DNA of 64,000 bases from an uncultured Bacteroidales bacterium (lineage in GTDB: Bacteria; Bacteroidota; Bacteroidia; Bacteroidales; F082): positions 643,199 to 707,198 of the forward strand of contig CAMYXP010000001.1 in NCBI GenBank assembly GCA_947303085.1, in the 5' to 3' direction. Both the position numbers and the translations under genes were made by a program. Numbering within the stretch: position 1 is the stretch's first letter; every line of letters begins with the position of its first letter. Positions 37,903 through 45,009 of the stretch are shown one piece after another. The notes under the pieces are model-generated. The model did no database searches. It was given only the letters and a program-made list of their open reading frames with translations, and was not told the origin of the DNA.

Positions 37903-38922
37903 TTATGAAAAATCTCCTTCGTTAAGCTCAGTATACAATTTCTTCTTCTCCAAGAAATGCTTGAAAACGATATTTTTCTGATACACTTGTGATACGCGCT
38001 TGTGAGGAAGTACGTTTCTCTTTTTTATGAGTGCCGGAATATGTCGGTAGAAGCTCAGATGAGCTCTTGTAACCGCCCAGAAATCGCCTAAACAGCCGTC
38101 GAAAAGGAACTTGAGTCCTGCAACCCAATCGAGGAGAATTCTGTAAGAAATAGTTCCTATGACAGTGCCGTCGGGGAGGTTTTTCATCAGTAACGACAGG
38201 TTGTTGCGGAAGTTGAGATATGTCTTTCTCGCTGAACTCTTCGGCAATGTGCCGCCTCCGATATGGTAAATCTTCGATTGTGGACAGTACATCACCTTGT
38301 AACCAACGTTTTTCACCCTCCAGCAGAAGTCAATCTCCTCCATGTGAGCGAAAAAGCTGTCGTCTAATCCTTCAAATTCATGATAAACGTCGGATCTGAC
38401 AAACATGCAGGCTCCTGTGGCCCAGAAAACCTCTTTTATGTCGTCATATTGTCCTTCGTCGGTCTCCAGGTGCTGAAAAACCCTGCCGCGGCAGAAAGGA
38501 TAGCCGTATTTGTCGATGAAACCACCGCCCGCACCGGCATATTCAAACCTGCTTTTGTCGTTGTACGACAATATTTTTGGCTGACAAGCCGCTATGCTCG
38601 CGTCGTTGTCCATAAGCTCAATCACAGGCTCAATCCAATGTGGCGTGACCTCGATATCTGAGTTTAGCAAACAATAATACTCAGCTTCAACTTGACGCAA
38701 CGCGAGGTTGTATCCTGTCGAGAAGCCGCCGTTATTGTCGTTGATAATCAATCGGATATCAGGGAAATGTTCTTTCATGAATGCCACGGAATCGTCGGTT
38801 GAGGCGTTGTCGGCGACGATAATCTCAGCTACATCGGCACTGTGCTCAATGACGATAGGAAGAAACTTCTCGAGGAATTTCTTACCGTTGTAATTCAATA
38901 TGACTACCGCGACTTTTTTCAT
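37903..38922 (-). CDS. Family 2 glycosyltransferase
   Basis: A 339-residue GT-A enzyme that transfers a sugar from a nucleotide donor, with KVAVVILNYNG at the start, VADNASTDDS, the metal-binding NSD in CLLNSDIEVT and the acceptor-side segment FFAHMEEIDFCWRVKNVGY (as in rhamnosyltransferase-like family 2 enzymes), then PQSKIYHIGGG. The C-terminal ~90 residues carry an amphipathic helix region (FRNNLSLLMKNLPDG) often found in membrane-associated members. The conserved strand begins at residue 2, so the ATG at 38922 cannot be moved; a TAttTTTG box ends only 5 nt before it, so the mRNA may be leaderless. The sugar and acceptor (O-antigen or exopolysaccharide) are unknown. Confidence 0.92.
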   Translation of the reverse strand: MKKVAVVILNYNGKKFLEKFLPIVIEHSADVAEIIVADNASTDDSVAFMKEHFPDIRLIINDNNGGFSTGYNLALRQVEAEYYCLLNSDIEVTPHWIEPVIELMDNDASIAACQPKILSYNDKSRFEYAGAGGGFIDKYGYPFCRGRVFQHLETDEGQYDDIKEVFWATGACMFVRSDVYHEFEGLDDSFFAHMEEIDFCWRVKNVGYKVMYCPQSKIYHIGGGTLPKSSARKTYLNFRNNLSLLMKNLPDGTVIGTISYRILLDWVAGLKFLFDGCLGDFWAVTRAHLSFYRHIPALIKKRNVLPHKRVSQVYQKNIVFKHFLEKKKLYTELNEGDFS

Positions 38923-38927
38923 GTTTG

Positions 38928-38935
38928 CAAAAATA
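38928..38935 (-). promoter_or_regulatory. Bacteroidota -7 box for the glycosyltransferase gene
   Basis: TATTTTTG on the minus strand, ending 5 nt before the ATG at 38922. Confidence 0.65.
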
Positions 38936-38967
38936 CAATTTTTTTTTATATGATGTTTTATAAATCA

Positions 38968-39025
38968 ACTTTCCACTTTAAACTTTAAAACAACTCTACA
39001 CTCTACACTCTAAACTCTAAACTGT
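38968..39025. repeat. 7-nt-period intergenic array, longest copy
   Basis: Units CTTTAAA, CTCTACA and CTCTAAA follow each other, for example ACTCTACACTCTACACTC. It occupies the gap between the glycosyltransferase promoter and the GWxTD gene end. Confidence 0.7.
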
Positions 39026-39104
39026 AAAAAGATAAGGAGCTCGATTTTCATCAAGCCCCGTTATCGAAACAAAGTATGTGTGGTATGTGGTATGTTTAAA
39101 ATTA

Positions 39105-40589
39105 CTATCGTGGGTTGTCGTAATAATCTTTGGCTTTGTCGCCGTATGAATCAGGTTTTGCGTAGTCGTCGACACCGTAATCGTAGTATGTGCCGTAGGT
39201 TCTCTGGTAGATTTCTGTTGTCCATCTGAAGTTGTTGATTTCGCCTACAGCGTCGGAATGGATGAGTTGGAAATCGTTGGTGGCAAGGTCTCTTGTCATG
39301 AACACGAACTTCTTGTTACGCTGGTTGCCGAGAGTGTAGTAATGCCAGATTTCGTAAGGGAATGCGCCCGGTTCGTTGTAGCTTTGGACTATTCTGTCAG
39401 GAGCGCCGTATTTCAGGAACACTATGCCTCTGTCGGAGTCGTAGCCCTTGCTGTTGACAGTCTTGAATGACGCGTTAACTCTCTTCACCTGCGCGTAATA
39501 GTCTAACCAAGCCTGTGCCGGGTCGATTCTGTTGCGGCTTGCCCAGAAGGTGTAGAAATACTGCTGCATTGTGGTGATGTCGTCGGTTTTAACAAGCTCA
39601 CTCGCATAATCTTTCTCAACCAAAGTTGAGATAGGAGCGAGGGTCTTGATATATTCGCGGATAGTGTCGAGATTGTTGATTTTCCCTGAGAAAACATCTT
39701 CAGGTTTGATTGTCGCCATCATGGTGTTGTCAACCTGATAGTAAGGATTGCTTCTCTGGAAGAAATAACGGTTGTAGCCGATAATCTCGTTGTTTCTGTC
39801 GCGGGCTTCAAGCACAAGGAAATAATTGCCTGATGGCAGGTTGCTGATGTCCATGCTGTTGATAATGACATCGGTATCCTTGGTGTTCATTCTCTTTGTG
39901 AAGAAGAAATTGTTGAGCTTTGTGCCGTTCTCAAAAGCACTGATATAGGTGTTGAGAAGATATTTCTCGTCAGCGCCAAGCTGTTTGCTCGAATTGTAAA
40001 TCTCAACGTAGAATGTGAGTTTGTTGACATTCTCAGGGTAGAAAGGCATAATCATAGGTATGAGATTGTAGCCGTTCTTTGTTGTACTCGTTTCTTTGGC
40101 CGCTTTTGAGTAGCTTTCAAGACCGATAATGCTTGAGAAACAGAACTTGTCAGGGAAATCAATAACTAATTGATCCTCAACTTTGAAAGGTTTGTCTTTT
40201 GTGTTGTTTACATCTTCAAGAACCACCTCAAATGAATAATTGCCGTTTGGCAGACTATAGCGCTGCATATCCATGAAAAAGCCGTTGATGTTTGCGGTAT
40301 CCGCAACCGAAGGGCTTGATAATGAATACTTTCCGAAATTCTTTACCGACTCACCTTGTTTAAACATGATAGTGACGTTGATGGTGGCGTTGTACTGACC
40401 GTCGGCGTTTTTCACATAAACGAGGCTGCTCTTGTCGAAAGTGATATATGTCTCAACGTAGGGTGTTGATTCGTTTCCTGTTACATTAAAAGTGGCGTAT
40501 GATATATATGAGTTCAATGTTTTTTTCTGCTGAGCGCTTGCTGTGGCTCCGAGCATTACCATTAAACCGATGAGTAAGAGTTTTTTCAT
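39105..40589 (-). CDS. Exported GWxTD-domain protein
   Basis: A 494-residue exported protein (MKKLLLIGLMVMLGATASAQ). The C-terminal ~140 residues are the GWxTD domain of Bacteroidota: YTFWASRNRIDPAQAWLDYY, VFLKYGAPDRI and FPYEIWHYY. The middle is beta-rich (Ig-like strands). Function of the domain is not established; it is found in the phylum next to envelope or surface genes. The ATG at 40589 starts the signal peptide, whereas 40598 adds MCI before it; the promoter box at 40618-40625 fits both. No T9SS sorting domain or lipobox is present, so it should remain in the periplasm or outer membrane. Confidence 0.85.
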   Translation of the reverse strand: MKKLLLIGLMVMLGATASAQQKKTLNSYISYATFNVTGNESTPYVETYITFDKSSLVYVKNADGQYNATINVTIMFKQGESVKNFGKYSLSSPSVADTANINGFFMDMQRYSLPNGNYSFEVVLEDVNNTKDKPFKVEDQLVIDFPDKFCFSSIIGLESYSKAAKETSTTKNGYNLIPMIMPFYPENVNKLTFYVEIYNSSKQLGADEKYLLNTYISAFENGTKLNNFFFTKRMNTKDTDVIINSMDISNLPSGNYFLVLEARDRNNEIIGYNRYFFQRSNPYYQVDNTMMATIKPEDVFSGKINNLDTIREYIKTLAPISTLVEKDYASELVKTDDITTMQQYFYTFWASRNRIDPAQAWLDYYAQVKRVNASFKTVNSKGYDSDRGIVFLKYGAPDRIVQSYNEPGAFPYEIWHYYTLGNQRNKKFVFMTRDLATNDFQLIHSDAVGEINNFRWTTEIYQRTYGTYYDYGVDDYAKPDSYGDKAKDYYDNPR

Positions 40590-40617
40590 GATGCACAAAT
40601 AATTTACGTTTCGAGTG

Positions 40618-40625
40618 CAAAAATA
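40618..40625 (-). promoter_or_regulatory. Bacteroidota -7 box for the GWxTD gene
   Basis: TATTTTTG on the minus strand, 28 nt before the ATG at 40589. Confidence 0.6.
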
Positions 40626-40691
40626 CTGTCGTGGGAAAATTTTGTCAAGGTTTTTGGCTCTGTTTTTTATCGAAAAATATCGACAAAATCC

Positions 40692-40722
40692 GTGTAATTA
40701 TTTGACTGACAATAAATTACAC
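40692..40722 (-). terminator. Possible terminator of the TPR-HTH gene
   Basis: GTGTAATT (40692-40699) pairs with AATTACAC (40715-40722), extended by ATT/AAT. AT-rich stem, weak T-run. Confidence 0.4.
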
Positions 40723-40732
40723 TATGCTGATT

Positions 40733-42262
40733 TTAGTACTTGAATGTGCTTAAAAAACCGGGAATAAAATGATTCATTTCCAATTGTGTATTGAAAATAT
40801 TCTCCAAACGATTGCCGCGTTTGTTTGTTGAGCTGTATGTTTGCTTTAGTAAAACGGCTATTTCCAGATCGGAGAATCCCATGAAACTCAAGATGATAAA
40901 CCTGAAGTCGGCTGGGGTTAAATTCGGATATGCTATTGATAATGAATGCGTTAAATTTGGAAAGGCTTCGTTAAAGGTTGTCGTTAATGTGATAAGCTTG
41001 TTCCTCGTCAGTGCTAAGCGTGGATAATCGCTGACGGTTTTAATAAGTATTTCTTTTCCTTCGAGCGATGACTTTATCTCTTTGTAAATCTTTGTGTTAA
41101 CAAAAGTTTCATATCCTTCTTCAAAGGAGTGAGGTGCCTTTTCTGTCGCTACCGGAACTTCAATTATTGTTTCTTTTTTATTGTTTTTAATGTGCTTATG
41201 CAGAATAATAATACCTATTATTAATAGAACTATTATTGCTATAAGAATCAATGTCAGATTTCTTAAACCATTTGATTTTTCTTGGCTTTTCGGACTATTG
41301 TCATTAACAAAATTTTCATAAACAGAGTCGAGTTCCATCTTAACTGGAGTGAGTCTTGCCTCAGCCGATTGAGCTTTTGCCTGATATTGGGCATAGTAAA
41401 GCTCTTTGTCGTGGTCGTTGAGCGAAAAGTAAACGCTGGCTAGCATTTCCGCTGCATCGACCTTCATTTTTGTGTTTCCTTCATCAAAACATTTCAAAAG
41501 ATGGGGTAGAGCATCGCCAAATTTATTGTTATAATAAAAATGACATGCTGTAAAATAATGATATTCAATAAAATACAGCGATTTTGTCGATATTCTTCGA
41601 TATATTGAATCGGCTGATTCTATATCAAAAATATCGTACAAAGCTATGCCTTTTTTAATTTGAATAAGGTCGACTTGCTCTTCGGTGAGGTTTTTCTTTC
41701 CTTCGGCTATCTCATAGTTGAGCAATGCCACATTTGAAATATGATTTTGTTGATATAGATCACCTATTTTTAATAATATATCGATAACCTCATGCTGACG
41801 ACTTGCGTTTTCAAATTGATTCAATGCCTGGTCGTAGAAATATGATGAAGGCTTGAGGCTGTTGATATCGGAATAAACATCACCTATCTTTTCAAGAATC
41901 TGCCCGAGATAATGATTGTCGTCGTTGTCCGATTCTTTTTTTAAATATATAAGGCTTTTTTGAATGTTATAGGCCTCAATAAATGAATTTGTGGCTTCGA
42001 GATATTTGTTGTTTTTATGCTCGTTTATACCTTTTTGAAAGTAAATCTGCGATTTTTTTTCAAGAAAAACAGGGTCGTTGGCGTAATTTTTCGAACAGCT
42101 GTCGGCTAATTTTGAAATTTTGGCAAGATAGTCGCCGTCGTTTTCGTAAGTGTTTTTGAAATCCAAAATCTCGGTAGGTATGGATTTCTTGTTACAGGCA
42201 AAAAAACATAATGCCATGAGTAACAATGAGATGTGGATAATATGTCGATTAAAAAGCTTCAT
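40733..42262 (-). CDS. Membrane-bound TPR sensor with C-terminal HTH domain
   Basis: A 509-residue protein of the Bacteroidota type that couples periplasmic tetratricopeptide repeats to a cytoplasmic DNA-binding domain. N-terminal signal or anchor ends LLLMALCFFAC (a possible lipobox); residues ~25-320 are degenerate TPR helices (YLEATNSFIEAYNIQKSLIY); a single transmembrane helix spans ~336-354 (LTLILIAIIVLLIIGIIIL); the C-terminal ~140 residues hold FPNLTHSLSIAYPNLTPADF then a LuxR-like HTH (GFSDLEIAVLLKQTYSSTNK). It is expected to bind DNA at the inner membrane. An ATG at 42274 is discarded because the promoter box (42272-42279) covers it. Target genes unknown; GWxTD gene follows. Confidence 0.85.
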   Translation of the reverse strand: MKLFNRHIIHISLLLMALCFFACNKKSIPTEILDFKNTYENDGDYLAKISKLADSCSKNYANDPVFLEKKSQIYFQKGINEHKNNKYLEATNSFIEAYNIQKSLIYLKKESDNDDNHYLGQILEKIGDVYSDINSLKPSSYFYDQALNQFENASRQHEVIDILLKIGDLYQQNHISNVALLNYEIAEGKKNLTEEQVDLIQIKKGIALYDIFDIESADSIYRRISTKSLYFIEYHYFTACHFYYNNKFGDALPHLLKCFDEGNTKMKVDAAEMLASVYFSLNDHDKELYYAQYQAKAQSAEARLTPVKMELDSVYENFVNDNSPKSQEKSNGLRNLTLILIAIIVLLIIGIIILHKHIKNNKKETIIEVPVATEKAPHSFEEGYETFVNTKIYKEIKSSLEGKEILIKTVSDYPRLALTRNKLITLTTTFNEAFPNLTHSLSIAYPNLTPADFRFIILSFMGFSDLEIAVLLKQTYSSTNKRGNRLENIFNTQLEMNHFIPGFLSTFKY

Positions 42263-42271
42263 TATCGGGAA

Positions 42272-42279
42272 CAAAGATA
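42272..42279 (-). promoter_or_regulatory. Bacteroidota -7 box for the TPR-HTH gene
   Basis: TATCTTTG on the minus strand, 9 nt before the ATG at 42262. Confidence 0.6.
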
Positions 42280-42342
42280 AGTTATTTTTGCGAGAGAAAT
42301 AAAAAATTTTTCAAAAAAATGTTGTCGCATTGAAAACTTTTG

Positions 42343-42350
42343 TATTTTTG
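42343..42350 (+). promoter_or_regulatory. Bacteroidota -7 box for the tRNA-Ser genes
   Basis: TATTTTTG ending 4 nt before the first base of the mature tRNA (42355), so transcription probably starts at or next to the mature 5' end. Confidence 0.7.
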
Positions 42351-42354
42351 CAGC

Positions 42355-42439
42355 GGAGATATGGCAGAGCGGTCGATCGCGGCGGTCTTGAAAACCGTTA
42401 TACAGAAATGTATCGGGGGTTCGAATCCCTCTGTCTCCG
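42355..42439 (+). tRNA. tRNA-Ser (anticodon TGA)
   Basis: 85 nt. Acceptor stem GGAGATA / TGTCTCC with one G-T pair, discriminator G, anticodon loop CTTGAAA with TGA, a long class II variable arm (TATACAGAAATGTATC), T arm GGGGGTTCGAATCCCTC. The 3' CCA is not encoded. Confidence 0.95.
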
Positions 42440-42445
42440 CTGAAT

Positions 42446-42470
42446 AAGCAACTCTGAAGGGTTGCTTTTA
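42446..42470 (+). terminator. Terminator between the two tRNA-Ser genes
   Basis: AAGCAAC (42446-42452) pairs with GTTGCTT (42461-42467) and is followed by TTTATTTT. It may attenuate transcription into the second tRNA. Confidence 0.65.
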
Positions 42471-42487
42471 TTTTGTAAAAAGGTTTG

Positions 42488-42574
42488 GGAGAGATGCCAG
42501 AGTGGTCGAATGGGGCGGTCTCGAAAACCGTTGAACGCTTTCGCGTTCCAAGGGTTCGAATCCCTTTCTCTCCG
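42488..42574 (+). tRNA. tRNA-Ser (anticodon CGA)
   Basis: 87 nt. Acceptor stem GGAGAGA / TCTCTCC, discriminator G, anticodon loop CTCGAAA with CGA, variable arm with GAACGCTTTCGCGTTC, T arm AGGGTTCGAATCCCT. No encoded CCA. Upstream is only a partial promoter match, so it may depend on read-through from the first tRNA. Confidence 0.95.
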
Positions 42575-42733
42575 CGACCGATCGGTGTAACTGAATGATT
42601 ATCATTATGTTATGCCGATTTATTTTTATCATTTACCCAAAATTTCACCCAAAAATCAACTTAACACTGCCTGTTTTACCTTTAAATGCGTCAAATTGTC
42701 ATTCGTTGTGTCATTTTGTCCATAATAATCATC

Positions 42734-42749
42734 TGGCACATAATTTGGT
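42734..42749 (+). promoter_or_regulatory. Sigma-54-like promoter of hsp20
   Basis: TGGCACA-TAAT-TTGGT: the -24 GG and the spacing to the -12 position match the sigma-54 consensus TGGCACG-N4-TTGC(A/T), with G for C at -12. Predicted start near 42760, giving a ~70-nt leader. No TAnnTTTG box was found before hsp20. Confidence 0.5.
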
Positions 42750-42817
42750 ATTATTTCTGTCGAAAGCCGATGCGAAAGCTGAGGCGATCAAAATTAACTA
42801 AATGTTTAACAAATTAT

Positions 42818-42822
42818 GGAGG
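42818..42822 (+). promoter_or_regulatory. Strong Shine-Dalgarno of hsp20
   Basis: GGAGG, 8 nt before the ATG at 42831. This is the clearest Shine-Dalgarno in the window; most genes here have none. Confidence 0.7.
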
Positions 42823-42830
42823 TATAAATT

Positions 42831-43253
42831 ATGTTACCAGTATTTAAAAACAGTTGGTTCCCAACAGTATTTGATGACTTCTTTGACAGTGATTTAATGC
42901 CTCGTGCCAATACAACAGCACCGGCAGTGAACGTGAAAGAGGACGAAAAGGCCTACACAATGGAGCTTGCAGCCCCTGGCATCAGAAAAGAGTTTTGCCG
43001 TGTGAACATCAACGAAGACGGTAATCTGAACATCGCCATCGAAAACAAGACAGAACATAAAGACGAAGACCACAAACATCACTATCTGCGCCGTGAGTTC
43101 TCGTACACCAACTACGAACAGAACTACACATTGCCAGAGGATGTCGACAAAGACAACATCTCAGCTAAGGTCGAACACGGTATCCTGACCGTTGTTTTAC
43201 CAAAGAAATCAAAGAAAGAGATGAAGATTTCAAAGAACATCGACGTTCTTTAA
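42831..43253 (+). CDS. hsp20: Small heat shock protein (Hsp20/alpha-crystallin)
   Basis: A 140-residue ATP-independent chaperone. The alpha-crystallin domain spans ~28-128: APAVNVKEDEKAYTMELAAP GI with the hallmark of strand pairs, FSYTNYEQNYTLPEDVDKDN, and AKVEHGILTVVLPKK ending the domain (the A-x-x-x-n-G-x-L motif). A His/Asp-rich loop (EHKDEDHKHHYL) lies in the middle. The C-terminal tail has only a weak IxI-type anchor (MKISKNI). A terminator follows at 43287-43323. A sigma-54-like promoter and a good Shine-Dalgarno suggest strong stress-dependent expression. N-terminal arm starts MLPVFKNSWFPTVFDDFFD. Confidence 0.95.
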   Translation: MLPVFKNSWFPTVFDDFFDSDLMPRANTTAPAVNVKEDEKAYTMELAAPGIRKEFCRVNINEDGNLNIAIENKTEHKDEDHKHHYLRREFSYTNYEQNYTLPEDVDKDNISAKVEHGILTVVLPKKSKKEMKISKNIDVL

Positions 43254-43256
43254 AAA

Positions 43257-43285
43257 GTTTAGAGTTTAAACTTTGAGTTTAGAGA
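43257..43285. repeat. 7-nt-period intergenic array
   Basis: AGTTTAG, AGTTTAA, ACTTTGA, GTTTAGA units directly after hsp20 and before its terminator. Confidence 0.6.
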
Positions 43286-43286
43286 G

Positions 43287-43323
43287 CGCGAAGCGACAAT
43301 AAAGCCGCTTCGCGTTTTCTTTT
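43287..43323 (+). terminator. Intrinsic terminator of hsp20
   Basis: CGCGAAGCG (43287-43295) pairs perfectly with CGCTTCGCG (43306-43314); TTTTCTTTT follows. Confidence 0.8.
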
Positions 43324-43345
43324 ATCTTTTATCTGTTATCTTTTA
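43318..43345 (+). repeat. 7-nt-period array before the metal exporter gene
   Basis: TCTTTTA TCTTTTA TCTGTTA TCTTTTA: four units of period 7 between the hsp20 terminator and the next promoter. Confidence 0.65.
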
Positions 43346-43356
43346 ACAAAAATTAT

Positions 43357-43364
43357 TACTTTTG
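43357..43364 (+). promoter_or_regulatory. Bacteroidota -7 box for the metal exporter gene
   Basis: TACTTTTG, 17 nt before the ATG at 43382. Confidence 0.6.
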
Positions 43365-43381
43365 CAGAAAATTTGAAAACG

Positions 43382-44437
43382 ATGTTGGAACATTTCTACA
43401 GTATTCTGCAACAGACACTTACGATAACGGCATTCGTCATCGGAATGATGATGATTATTGAATTTATCAACGTGAAAACCGACGGATTGTGGTCGAAAAA
43501 ACTACAGGCGTCGCCTTGGGCTCAGATATTGATCGGAGCGCTGATGGGCGTGATACCCGGATGTTTGGGGACTTACACCGTCGTGTCGCTGTATATCCAC
43601 AGAGTGGTGAACTTCCCGGCTTTGATGGCGGCGTTGGTGGCCACAGCAGGTGATGAGGCGTTTTTCATGTTCTCGATGTTCCCTGGTAAGGCGTTGAAAA
43701 TCACTTTGATAATGTTTGTCGCCGCTGTCGTGGTTGGCGCTATTCTCCAGCTGACGATGAAAAACAAATACATCGGATTGTCGGAGAAGTCGTTCCCGCT
43801 TCACGATGAGCCGGAATGCCATCACCATCATCATGAGCACACCGTGAGAAACAATATCAAAAACATCACTTTTGTGAGGGCTTTGTTAATAGGTATGTGC
43901 ATTTTGGTGCTTGGACTGATTCTCAGCGGCGTCATCGATGAGGGACATGAGCACGGACACGAGCATGGCGGTGATGAGGAGTGGATTCGCTACTCGCTTA
44001 TCGCAATGTTTTCGGTGATTCTTGTCATAGTGGTGGTCGCAAAAGAGCATTTCTTGCAGGAACACCTTTGGGAACACGTCATCAAGGTGCATCTGCCGAA
44101 GATTTTCTTATGGAGCTTCGGCGTGATCATGGTGATTATGATATTGGAGCATTATGTTGATGTTCAAGAACTTGTGAATGCAAATCCATATATTGTGCTG
44201 CTAATCGCGATTCTGATCGGGATCATTCCACAGTCGGGGCCGCACTTGGTTTTCGTGCTGTTGTTCGCCAATGGCACACTGCCGTTCAGCATCTTGCTTG
44301 CCAACTCGATAGTTCAGGACGGACATGGCGCGTTGCCGTTGCTCGCCGAGTCGAGAAAGGCGTTTCTGCTTTCGAAAGGAATAAAAATAATCATGGGAGC
44401 AGCAATAGGAATCATAGGATTATTAATTGGTATATAA
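43382..44437 (+). CDS. Putative 10-TM heavy-metal exporter (ArsP_2-like) with two His-rich loops
   Basis: A 351-residue membrane protein with about ten hydrophobic segments in two halves. The repeated motif G-P-x-G-x-x-G appears as LIGALMGVIPGCLGTYTVVS in the first half and LIAILIGIIPQSGPHLVFVL in the second; NSIVQDGHGALPLLAESRKA follows. These match the PF11449-type putative metal permeases. Two histidine-rich segments lie between membrane helices: HDEPECHHHHHEHT (141-154) and DEGHEHGHEHGGDEE (186-200), which should bind Zn2+, Ni2+ or similar. A TTG at 43373 could start four residues earlier, but ATG at 43382 is preferred. Direction and substrate of transport are inferred. Confidence 0.85.
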   Translation: MLEHFYSILQQTLTITAFVIGMMMIIEFINVKTDGLWSKKLQASPWAQILIGALMGVIPGCLGTYTVVSLYIHRVVNFPALMAALVATAGDEAFFMFSMFPGKALKITLIMFVAAVVVGAILQLTMKNKYIGLSEKSFPLHDEPECHHHHHEHTVRNNIKNITFVRALLIGMCILVLGLILSGVIDEGHEHGHEHGGDEEWIRYSLIAMFSVILVIVVVAKEHFLQEHLWEHVIKVHLPKIFLWSFGVIMVIMILEHYVDVQELVNANPYIVLLIAILIGIIPQSGPHLVFVLLFANGTLPFSILLANSIVQDGHGALPLLAESRKAFLLSKGIKIIMGAAIGIIGLLIGI

Positions 44438-44442
44438 AATTC

Positions 44443-44476
44443 TGTCTTCTGACTTCTGTTTTCTAAATTCTAATAA
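44443..44476 (+). repeat. 7-nt-period array between exporter and rimM
   Basis: TTCTGTC TTCTGAC TTCTGTT TTCTAAA TTCTAAT: five units of period 7 that end just before the rimM ATG. Confidence 0.7.
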
Positions 44477-44477
44477 A

Positions 44478-45005
44478 ATGACAAAAAACGACTGCTTTTT
44501 CTTTGGAAAAATCACCAAGACACATGGTTTGAAGGGTGAGTTGACGATAAAACTCGACGTTGTGAATCCTGCTGATTTCGCTGATTTGAGATATCTGCTG
44601 ATTGATGAGAGAGGAACTCTCGTGCCTTATTTTATTGAATATCAGAAGATTAGTGGCGACAAGATGTTTGTGCAGCTGCAGGATGTGAAAAAAATGGAAC
44701 AGGCGGTCACTTTTGTGGGGAAAGCTGTGTTTTTGCCAAACGAGATGATGCCTCAACTTGAAGACGACGAGTTTTACTATCAGGAGATTGTAGGTTTTAA
44801 GCTTATCGACGAGGTAAAAGGGGAGATAGGATTGATTTCCAATGTGTTGGAATACCCGACTCAGGCTGTCATCCAGGTGATGCACGACGGGAAAGAGATT
44901 CTGATTCCTATTCACGACGATATCTTACAAAAAGTAGATAAAAAAGCTAAAACATTGAATGTCAAGGCTCCGGAAGGCTTGATAGACATGTATCTCAATA
45001 TGTAG
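44478..45005 (+). CDS. rimM: Ribosome maturation factor RimM
   Basis: A 175-residue 16S rRNA processing factor that binds S19 and helps 30S head assembly. N-terminal barrel: FFGKITKTHGLKGELTIKLD; PRC-barrel C-terminal domain: EFYYQEIVGFKLIDEVKGEI, GLISNVLEYPTQAVIQVMHD and IPIHDDILQKVDKKAKTLNV followed by APEGLIDMYL, which is the conserved RimM end. A frame beginning at 44427 runs through the 7-nt array and is not the start. In many Bacteroidota rimM sits near rpsP; here rpsP is absent. trmN6 starts 5 nt after its stop. Confidence 0.95.
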   Translation: MTKNDCFFFGKITKTHGLKGELTIKLDVVNPADFADLRYLLIDERGTLVPYFIEYQKISGDKMFVQLQDVKKMEQAVTFVGKAVFLPNEMMPQLEDDEFYYQEIVGFKLIDEVKGEIGLISNVLEYPTQAVIQVMHDGKEILIPIHDDILQKVDKKAKTLNVKAPEGLIDMYLNM

Positions 45006-45009
45006 CAAA

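Noticed and set aside
38968..39025. Possible CRISPR array
   Set aside because: Units are 7 nt with no spacers; no cas genes nearby except a Cas4-like nuclease that has a DUF2779-type layout.
42595..42801. 68-codon open frame after the tRNA-Ser genes, possible integrase remnant
   Set aside because: No recognisable recombinase motif and no attachment-site duplicate of the tRNA end; it overlaps the sigma-54-like site of hsp20.
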